From assembly GCA_031267915.1 (NCBI GenBank), contig JAIRYE010000004.1, forward strand, positions 1 through 60,566: a stretch of DNA of 60,566 nucleotides, read 5' to 3'. Below, in pieces: positions 54,335 to 60,566 of this stretch. The stretch's first letter is position 1, and each line of letters begins with the position of its first letter. Both the position numbers and the translations under genes were made by a program. This DNA comes from Puniceicoccales bacterium (lineage in GTDB: Bacteria; Verrucomicrobiota; Verrucomicrobiia; Opitutales; JAIRKQ01). The notes under the pieces are model-generated. The model made no database searches, was not told the DNA's origin, and worked only from the letters and a program-made list of their open reading frames with translations.

Positions 54335-55605
54335 TGAGGAGGCGGACAATTTTTTTTATTTGCCTAAATGTGGTTCTGTGGTCATTTTTTGTTCACTGGA
54401 TTTGGGTGAACGGAAGCAGTTCCATGCGCGGGAGAAAATCAGGAAAGCTTAGATTCGTGGACAGGATATTGGTGCACAATTTGGAAAGTGGATTTGCTTT
54501 TTCCCTTCAGAAGTCACAGAAATCGGGACGGTGGGAAGCCGCGTGGGGCGACAGTAGCTGGCCTGCGAATGCTTTTGCCGTGGAGCGCTTTTACGGAGAA
54601 CTCAATGATCTATTCGGAAAGAGAAAAATCGGAGATAATTTGTCACGGTGTACCCATGAAGTTACTATTTTTTCAAAAAATGCACCGAAAAATATAAAAT
54701 TGAATGCAGAAGAGGCAGAAGCAGTACTCATTTCTGCGAATTCCAGTTTGTCCTCGGGGAAAATTTCGGATGATGTGGCCCTGGTTGGTTTTTTAAGTTC
54801 AAAAATTTTCTCACGGGTAAAGGATGACTGTAAAATTTTCAAAGTAAAATTCGATGCCGGAGAGTTTGTTTTTGCCAAAAGGAATGGGCGGTGGTTCCTG
54901 GATGATTTGACCGCACATTTGGAAGTCAAATGCGACCTGATAGCTAATTTTTTAAATGAAATTTTTACTCTGGAAGCGGAGGGCGTTTGCCACTCCTATG
55001 ATGACCCCGGACAGTGCAATTTGTCAATTACTCTATACGGAGGAAATGCCAGCGAAAGAGTTGATTTTTTAAGCAGCGGAGAGGGTTTGTTTTTCGCGGA
55101 GAATGCAGCCGTTGACATGTTCTTTTTCGTCGAACGTGAAAAAATTTTCAAAATAATTGACATGGCCAGAGACCTGCTAAAGTATCAATTTTTCCATGCT
55201 CTAAAGTGTGAGGATATAAATGTCGTTTTGGTCGCAAGCGATGAGCATTTCAATTTTCACGACCTTAAAAATCAGGACAAGTGGCAGTTTACATATTCGA
55301 AAAAAGGAAAACTCCTGGTGCGAGAAATTTCAAAGGAATACGTCAATTCAATGCTCGAAGTATTGAATCAGGTGGAGTCCATTGGTATCGTGCAGGATTT
55401 CTACGAGGAAGATAAGCAGTTCACGATAACATTTAGCGATGGCCCCGACAATTCAAAAACCTTTAATTTCTACAAAGTCGATGAAAAGTTGTTCGTTGGG
55501 ATAGATGGGCAGGGCATAAAATTTGAAATTAAAAATTCTTTTTGCCCGATGTTTTTTCATATTTTGCGATCCCATGCCGCTAAATCTGAGGATGTTGTGC
55601 TGTAG
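54334..55605 (+). CDS. DUF4340 family protein
   Basis: 423 residues from GTG 54334, which overlaps the GldG-like stop by 1 bp; AAGGAG at 54322-54327 supports the start. An N-terminal membrane anchor (TIFFICLNVVLWSFFVHWIW) is followed by repeated beta-rich units, the DUF4340 layout that usually accompanies GldG. The 3' end overlaps the convergent dehydrogenase gene by 26 bp. Function unknown. Confidence 0.8.
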   Translation: MRRRTIFFICLNVVLWSFFVHWIWVNGSSSMRGRKSGKLRFVDRILVHNLESGFAFSLQKSQKSGRWEAAWGDSSWPANAFAVERFYGELNDLFGKRKIGDNLSRCTHEVTIFSKNAPKNIKLNAEEAEAVLISANSSLSSGKISDDVALVGFLSSKIFSRVKDDCKIFKVKFDAGEFVFAKRNGRWFLDDLTAHLEVKCDLIANFLNEIFTLEAEGVCHSYDDPGQCNLSITLYGGNASERVDFLSSGEGLFFAENAAVDMFFFVEREKIFKIIDMARDLLKYQFFHALKCEDINVVLVASDEHFNFHDLKNQDKWQFTYSKKGKLLVREISKEYVNSMLEVLNQVESIGIVQDFYEEDKQFTITFSDGPDNSKTFNFYKVDEKLFVGIDGQGIKFEIKNSFCPMFFHILRSHAAKSEDVVL

Positions 55606-56554
55606 GTAAGGAATTCAGGATTTCCATGGCCGTTTGGAAATGCTTTTTTATCACGTTTGCGCTGTGAATCAACCTCTCCCGCTCCCGACTACTGATTTCT
55701 AGCGGTAAAATTTCCGTCGCACCTCTGGCACAAATCACAGTGGGAGTGGATATGAAAATGTTTCCTGTGCCTTCGAAATTTTCGTGCAGCGTGGAAACGT
55801 TTAATACCGTGTGCGAATTTTCTCCTATTGCCCTGCAGATTATGGCGATTGCTCCGGCTATTCCGTAGTAGGTAGCCTGCTTTCCCCTAATGATCTCATC
55901 GGCAGCGAATTTTGTTTTCTCCTCAATTTCGGCCATTACTTTTTCTGAAAAATCGATCCCATTTAGCTGCGTAAATTCCCGCAGCGGATTGCCACAAATT
56001 TTAACCGAAGACCACAGGGGAACCTGGCTGTCTCCGTGTTCGCCCAGAACGCTCCCCAGCACATCCGCAGCTGGAACTTGAAAATGCTGAGCTAAAGCTG
56101 TCACAAATCTTGCACTGTCAAGGACAGTTCCGCTGCTGATTATGCGTTCCCTCGGAAAATTAGTAATTTGCATGGCCACATGCGCGAGGACGTCCACCGG
56201 ATTTGTTACCATAACTATGATTGCTCCCGGAGCAAAGTGTGCAATTTCATTTGCCGTTTCAATGCATGAGTGCACGTTGTCAGCCAATAGTTCAAGGCGG
56301 CTGGCCACGAAATTTCCTCTGGCACGTCCGCAGGAAATGACTGCGATGTCTGCATTTACCAAATCTGCCAAATCTCCACTCCTCACGGCGCAACTGCTCA
56401 TCATCGGGAGTGCGTGTGAAATGTCGCATGCTTCGGCCAGTGATCGTTCCGTGGTTTGATTGATCAGGATAATTTCATCGGCAATGTTCGCCGTTGCCAG
56501 TAGAAATGCCACCGCTGATCCGACGTTTCCAGTTCCTATAATTCCAATTTTCAT
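55580..56554 (-). CDS. L-lactate/malate dehydrogenase family protein
   Basis: 324 residues. The Rossmann GIIGTGNVGSAVAFLL, VTNPVDVLAHVA (Asn), the catalytic His in LGEHGDSQVPLWSS and the substrate Arg in VASRLELLADN are present. The specificity loop (SCGRARGNFVASR) has neither the Gln of lactate nor the Arg of malate dehydrogenases at the usual place, so the 2-oxoacid substrate is open. Its start overlaps the lolD stop (ATGA). Confidence 0.85.
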   Translation of the reverse strand: MKIGIIGTGNVGSAVAFLLATANIADEIILINQTTERSLAEACDISHALPMMSSCAVRSGDLADLVNADIAVISCGRARGNFVASRLELLADNVHSCIETANEIAHFAPGAIIVMVTNPVDVLAHVAMQITNFPRERIISSGTVLDSARFVTALAQHFQVPAADVLGSVLGEHGDSQVPLWSSVKICGNPLREFTQLNGIDFSEKVMAEIEEKTKFAADEIIRGKQATYYGIAGAIAIICRAIGENSHTVLNVSTLHENFEGTGNIFISTPTVICARGATEILPLEISSRERERLIHSANVIKKHFQTAMEILNSLPTAQHPQI

Positions 56555-57231
56555 AGATGATCACTTAATTTTTTAAGGGATGCGTTGCCGAGGACATAGG
56601 AGGTTTGCATTCGTTCTGCGAATCGCTGATTGTGCGTAATTAGCAGAAGAGAGCTCCCGTGTGCATCACAGAGATTCATGATCATGTCCATGGTGGCGTC
56701 CGCTGATTTTACGTCGAGATTGCCCGTTGGTTCATCGGCAATTATAATCTTCGGATGGTTTATCATGGCACGAACTGCCGCGACTCGCTGCCGTTCCCCT
56801 CCCGAAAGAGTTGAAACATTGCGCTGTTCAATGCCACACAGATTAACTTGCCCCAGTAGCTTTTTGGCGAACTCGATGTCGGATTTTTTGATGATTGAAA
56901 TGATTCGAGTGGGGAACAGGAGATTTTCCAGTACGTTCAGCTCTGGGATAAGATTGCACTGCTGGAAGATATAGCCAAAAATTTTCGGACGCAGCTGCGA
57001 AATTTTTCCACTATTTGCATTTGTTACGTTTTCATTTTGCCAGAAAATATTTCCCTGCGTTGGTGGTTCGAGCAGGCTAAGAACGTTTACCAGTGTTGTT
57101 TTCCCGGATCCGGAATTCCCGCAGATGCTTACTGTTTCCCTGGGCATGATCCTGAAATTAACGCCACGGAAAATTGAAGTTCCATTGAAATCTTTCCGCA
57201 GATTTTGCACTTCGACGATGCAATTACTCAT
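56551..57231 (-). CDS. lolD: Lipoprotein-release ABC transporter ATPase (LolD-like)
   Basis: 226 residues from ATG 57231, which overlaps the lolC end by 8 bp. Walker A GNSGSGKTTLVNVL, signature LSGGERQRVAAVRAM and Walker B IIIADEPTGNLD are those of the LolD/MacB ATPase group. With the permease it should extract lipoproteins from the inner membrane, which implies a two-membrane cell. Confidence 0.9.
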   Translation of the reverse strand: MSNCIVEVQNLRKDFNGTSIFRGVNFRIMPRETVSICGNSGSGKTTLVNVLSLLEPPTQGNIFWQNENVTNANSGKISQLRPKIFGYIFQQCNLIPELNVLENLLFPTRIISIIKKSDIEFAKKLLGQVNLCGIEQRNVSTLSGGERQRVAAVRAMINHPKIIIADEPTGNLDVKSADATMDMIMNLCDAHGSSLLLITHNQRFAERMQTSYVLGNASLKKLSDHL

Positions 57232-58453
57232 TGCGCAGAGCCTCCGCAGGATTGATTTTTGCAACTTGCATGGCTGCTGCCATTCCAGCGATGCAGCATA
57301 TGCCGATGGCAAAAATCGCAACGGAAAAAATATCCCTGACTCCGTATTTGGCTGGCATATTTGCAAAGGAGTAGAACTTTAGCATGAAATCGTCCACACC
57401 GCACAATTTGACGAAAAGTGCCACTATGCTATTCCTGAATTTCACTATGGTGGTGGCGGCGGTAATGCCGACTGCGCTGCCGATGATGCCAATTATCGCC
57501 CCCTGCATTAGGAAACATGCGGCACATTGCTTTTTCGTTCCACCGAGAGCACTGAGAAGGCCAATTTCACGGGTTTTGCGCACGACGGAAATGATCAGCG
57601 AGCTGGCTATGGAGAATGCCGAAATGAGCAGAATAAATACCAGTATGAAAAATATCATCGTTTTTTCCGTTTTCAATACGAACAGCAGATCCTGGTTCAT
57701 CTCCTGCCAACTTGATGCGTGCGTGGATTCGTCCAGGGAATCGTTCAGTTGGAATGTGAATTTTTCCGGAGAAATTCCCGTCTGCAGCTTCAGCGAAATG
57801 CCGTGAATTCCATTTTCGAGCCCGTATAAATCCTGCAGAATATCCAGTGGAACGATCGCAACACTTTTATCCACGTTGTGATATCCCGTTTCGTAGATTG
57901 CAGAGATTTCCAGTGTTTTCGGAAGAATTACCTCGTCGGAATTCATATTTTCAAGCATCGCAGGGGAATATATCTCCACGCACTCCCCGACGGTTGCCCC
58001 AATGCTTCGCGCCAATTCACTGCTTAGAATAATTCCTCCGCAGTCGAAATTGTCCAAATTCCCTGCCTTTATAAACTTTCCTAATCCGGTGACCCGCAGT
58101 TCTTTTGCGACATCTATACCTTTTATCAGCGGAAACAGGGATTGGTTTCCACGTTTCAGCATGGCAAATCCGTAGGCGTATTTTGCTGCTGCTTCAACCT
58201 CGGGGAAGCTTTGCAAAAACTTCACCAGAGCATCCCCATCGCATATTATGCGCTGCCTATCCACGTGAACATCTCCCTGGGTGTCAACAATCATCCGTTT
58301 GATGTTATGCTGAAATCCTTCCATTACGCTCTGGACAACGAACAGCACGGCAACGCCAAGGGCGACTCCAAATATGGACATGGCGGAGAAAAATGAAATT
58401 TTTTTCCCCGAAGGAAACAATTGCTTCAGCGCCAAGTAAATGTACCACTTCAT
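57224..58453 (-). CDS. lolC: Lipoprotein-release ABC permease (LolC/LolE-like)
   Basis: 409 residues. It starts MKWYIYLALKQLFPSGKK; membrane segment 1 (FFSAMSIFGVALGVAVLFVV) is followed by a ~220-residue periplasmic domain and three more segments, with the LGGTKKQCAACFLMQGAIIG coupling region. A single permease may serve as a LolF-type homodimer partner. It lies 63 bp after spoIID on the same strand. Confidence 0.9.
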   Translation of the reverse strand: MKWYIYLALKQLFPSGKKISFFSAMSIFGVALGVAVLFVVQSVMEGFQHNIKRMIVDTQGDVHVDRQRIICDGDALVKFLQSFPEVEAAAKYAYGFAMLKRGNQSLFPLIKGIDVAKELRVTGLGKFIKAGNLDNFDCGGIILSSELARSIGATVGECVEIYSPAMLENMNSDEVILPKTLEISAIYETGYHNVDKSVAIVPLDILQDLYGLENGIHGISLKLQTGISPEKFTFQLNDSLDESTHASSWQEMNQDLLFVLKTEKTMIFFILVFILLISAFSIASSLIISVVRKTREIGLLSALGGTKKQCAACFLMQGAIIGIIGSAVGITAATTIVKFRNSIVALFVKLCGVDDFMLKFYSFANMPAKYGVRDIFSVAIFAIGICCIAGMAAAMQVAKINPAEALRNE

Positions 58454-58516
58454 TCTGTGCGAGCTATCATTTATTTCTTTTGGGCGAAGACGTAAATAAA
58501 AATTATCACACTGCCG

Positions 58517-60169
58517 CTAAAAAAATTCAATGTGCAGTTTCGCAGTTTGCCAGCCTTGGGTATTTTTTGGAGGGAAAAATTCAACGTGATTCTCACCGGT
58601 TCGAACATATTTGGAAATATCTATCCTCTCCGGGATTTTTGAGATGTCATTCTTTAAATTAAATTGGACGACTTTTCCGTTTATTTTAACACTCAGAGTG
58701 TGGATTTCGTGGTCGCCGCTAACCACCAGAGCGGCAGTCCTTTTCGGCGCATAGAATTTTCGCACTTTTGGCTCACAGTCATCGGATGAAATGATTGCCG
58801 GTATAGTTCCTATTGAAATGTTTGTGTAATAGCTTTTGAGAATCTGGTCAAATGTTCTGTTTAGCTGGGTTGCCATGAATTCCGCTCCATATTGACTCAT
58901 TCCAACGCCGTGGCCGAATCCTCCGCCGCTGGCGATAATTTTTACTAATTTTCCATCTTGCCCTACTATGTGGTCGAAAACAACATTTGCGCTCGGGAGG
59001 ATACTGCCACCTTTTTTAAGAACACTCCGTATGACTAACTCCTTTTGCACGACAAACTTTTGTGAGCTGGTTACGATTTCCATTTCAATAATTTTTCCGG
59101 AAATTCCACGCCTTATTACGTTTATTAGCTTAAGTTTCCCGAAATCTTTTCTCCCCCTTGAAAAGCTTCTAACGAATCCGCTGTTTACCTGTTCCGCTAG
59201 CGTCTGCTGTAAAATAGTTTCCAATTCCTCCGCGCTCCATTCTATCTTCCAGCGGAAATATTTGGACTTCACGTCGCGTAAATTTGGAAATGACTTGTAG
59301 AATTTTGCCGCCACCATTTCGCTCTTTAAATTCTCAACGCGAGGATCATCTCCTCGGCCGATGAGGTGGGGCTTTGGGGTGCTTGGGAATGCCTTTGTTT
59401 TTTCATCTGAAAATACATTTTCGTAATTTTCAGTGCATCCTCCGGATGATGAAAAATACGGCGTTATGACCACACTGCCATCATATGTGACAACAAGTCC
59501 CTCCGTTTCTTTGACTGCTCGATTTGCGTTTGGGTGTTCAGTGTTTGCGCCGAAGTATACCTGACTGGCGACGGAATCGAAAACATCAAACTCCCGGAAA
59601 GCTTTAACCCTCGGGACGATGGCATAATTCCTGGCAGCTATCGCCTGAGCTTTCAGAGCCTCTAGTCCGAACTTAGCCGGCATTTCATTTGGAACAACCC
59701 CGGCCAAATAATTTTCCAAGTCTATGGAATTAATGACAAAGAATTGTCCGTTTTCTGCTCTGGTAATTTCGAATTTTCCTCGGTACAAAGCCTGTTTGTC
59801 GCATCTCTTTAAGTTCTTGATTCCAAGAAATCCTCCGGGCGAGTCCAGCACAATTGGCCCGCGAACATTCCCTAGAGTTTTGTTTTTCGCTAAAATTATG
59901 GTAAATGTTTCGCCGTTGCTTTTGATTTTTATGTATTGCCCGGGAGGGATCTTGGCCATGAGATCCGGGGAAGTTTTTTGGCGAATCAAAAGCCCCTTGG
60001 TTCCCATGATTTCAATTTCGTCGTAGGAAAACTTTTTAAACTGACCGTCGGAGATGGCGACTCTGACGGAAAACTGGCTATCTGCACGGGCAGCAGCCTC
60101 GCAGCGCAAGCACTGGCAAAGCACAAATGCAACCAGCAGAGCGGCGAAATTACTTATCTTTTTTGTCAT
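58517..60169 (-). CDS. SpoIID/LytB-domain protein
   Basis: 550 residues. A signal peptide is visible (about 1-28, ending CEAAARA). SIDLENYLAGVVPNEMPAKF, ALKAQAIAARNYA, PYFSSSGGCTENYENVF and GGGFGHGVGMSQYGAEFMA are the SpoIID signature, lytic transglycosylases or amidase activators acting on peptidoglycan stem-denuded strands. Outside sporulating bacteria the role is cell-wall remodelling. The C-terminal ~110 residues are beta-rich and less conserved. First gene of the minus-strand operon. Confidence 0.9.
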   Translation of the reverse strand: MTKKISNFAALLVAFVLCQCLRCEAAARADSQFSVRVAISDGQFKKFSYDEIEIMGTKGLLIRQKTSPDLMAKIPPGQYIKIKSNGETFTIILAKNKTLGNVRGPIVLDSPGGFLGIKNLKRCDKQALYRGKFEITRAENGQFFVINSIDLENYLAGVVPNEMPAKFGLEALKAQAIAARNYAIVPRVKAFREFDVFDSVASQVYFGANTEHPNANRAVKETEGLVVTYDGSVVITPYFSSSGGCTENYENVFSDEKTKAFPSTPKPHLIGRGDDPRVENLKSEMVAAKFYKSFPNLRDVKSKYFRWKIEWSAEELETILQQTLAEQVNSGFVRSFSRGRKDFGKLKLINVIRRGISGKIIEMEIVTSSQKFVVQKELVIRSVLKKGGSILPSANVVFDHIVGQDGKLVKIIASGGGFGHGVGMSQYGAEFMATQLNRTFDQILKSYYTNISIGTIPAIISSDDCEPKVRKFYAPKRTAALVVSGDHEIHTLSVKINGKVVQFNLKNDISKIPERIDISKYVRTGENHVEFFPPKNTQGWQTAKLHIEFF

Positions 60170-60301
60170 GCTATCGGGGCTATAAAAATGGTACGGCGTG
60201 CACGATAATTACCATGAGCCACATGACAACAATAAAATTTTCTCCCATTTCTCGGATGCGAAAGAAATTTTTGAAGATGGCATTGTCTGTGCCTTTGGAG
60301 T

Positions 60302-60330
60302 TTGACAATTATGCGCAGATATGATTAAAT
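60302..60330 (+). promoter_or_regulatory. Possible ppdK promoter
   Basis: TTGACA (60302-60307) and TTAAAT (60325-60330) are spaced 17 bp, ending 18 nt before the ppdK ATG. The -10 box is weak; a better TATGAT (60320-60325) is only 12 bp away, too close. Confidence 0.35.
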
Positions 60331-60348
60331 GAGCGCAGGTGGAACTGT

Positions 60349-60566
60349 ATGATTGGAAGAAAATGGATATATGAGTTTGGTGCGAAGACCGATGGTGATG
60401 CCGGAATGCGTGCATTACTGGGGGGGAAAGGTGCAAATCTTGCGGAGATGGCAAAGATTGGACTGCCGGTCCCTCCGGGTTTCACAATTACGACGGAAAT
60501 TTGCTCCGAATACTACAAGAACGGGAGAAAATTGCCGGAAAAAATTTGGGAAAATATCAGGCAAGC
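60349..60566 (+). CDS. ppdK: Pyruvate, phosphate dikinase, N-terminus (partial)
   Basis: About 72 codons, truncated by the window end. The start KWIYEFGA, then [20 protein letters not shown] and [15 protein letters not shown] match the PPDK nucleotide-binding domain. The enzyme interconverts pyruvate, ATP and Pi with PEP, AMP and PPi. GGTGGAAC just before the ATG can act as the ribosome-binding site. Diverges from spoIID. Confidence 0.93.
   Translation, partial: MIGRKWIYEFGAKTDGDAGMRALLGGKGANLAEMAKIGLPVPPGFTITTEICSEYYKNGRKLPEKIWENIRQ

Noticed and set aside
60320-60325. TATGAT as ppdK -10 box
   Set aside because: Only 12 bp from TTGACA; too close for sigma-70 unless another -35 is used.
1-60566. 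CRISPR arrays, insertion sequences, prophage
   Set aside because: No regularly spaced direct repeats, transposases, integrases or phage structural genes were seen; the tandem repeats present are short and coding, or a single local duplication.

Overview
This window looks like chromosome from a PVC-group bacterium, most probably a Verrucomicrobiota lineage close to Opitutia/Puniceicoccales, living in or on a eukaryotic host. The taxonomic reading is inference. It rests on an H-X9-DG style prepilin-like protein, a GldA/GldF/GldG plus DUF4340 transporter set, a COX24-like mini ribosomal protein, DUF502 and BPL_N proteins, and a DnaG with a degraded zinc site. The host-association reading rests on an orphan type III secretion inner-rod gene (sctI-like) and several candidate effector genes.

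Layout. 1-290 is the 3' end of gltX. 326-4169 (minus) holds a tyrosine-phosphatase-like protein, lepB, a DUF167 protein and an AP2-like DNA-binding protein. 4308-7743 holds comEC (short form), a YhaM-type exoribonuclease and an RluA-type pseudouridine synthase. 7882-25652 is one long str/S10/spc/alpha ribosomal superoperon (rpsL-rpsG-fusA-rpsJ ... secY-map-rpsM-rpsK-rpsD-rpoA-rplQ) ending in a small zinc-ribbon protein; tuf, rpmD (L30), adk, infA and rpmJ (L36) are absent from their usual places. 25649-27648 (minus) has holA, ybaB and DUF502. 27778-34889 has an OTU-like protein, dnaG, rpoD, the sctI-like gene, an unknown gene and ychF. 35016-38912 is an accessory stretch with a hydrophobic unknown protein, the COX24-like mini gene, a peroxiredoxin, a CofE-like ligase and three small paralogues produced in part by a tandem duplication of about 598 bp. 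39022-41272 (minus) is a folate operon, folE-folP-folB-folK. 41353-47248 mixes another effector candidate, a pilin-like protein, efp, tRNA-Ser(CGA), sfsA, a BPL_N protein and a second OTU-like gene. 47391-60566 has dnaE, the Gld-like transporter operon, a minus-strand operon spoIID-lolC-lolD-ldh, and the 5' end of ppdK.

The most interesting signal is a shared promoter geometry. Three effector candidates (27778 +, 43011 -, 47248 -) have a -35 box, exactly 16 bp, a -10 box, exactly 7 nt, then the ATG, which predicts leaderless mRNAs; the sctI-like gene (32424) has the same spacing with a weak -10. The two OTU-like proteins are clear paralogues (Cys-Gly-Phe near the middle, His-Phe-Asn-Ala-Ala near the C-terminus), and all three effector candidates carry an L-x-F-[SK]-D-[LF] element after a Ser/Thr/Asn-rich or poorly conserved N-terminus. 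The phosphatase-like gene has a normal Shine-Dalgarno leader instead, but a 13-T homopolymer lies between its likely -35 and -10 boxes, a possible phase-variation switch.

Limits: everything here was read by eye from sequence and translations. No database, structure or motif search was run. Family calls for housekeeping genes are firm; effector calls, promoters and terminators are hypotheses.
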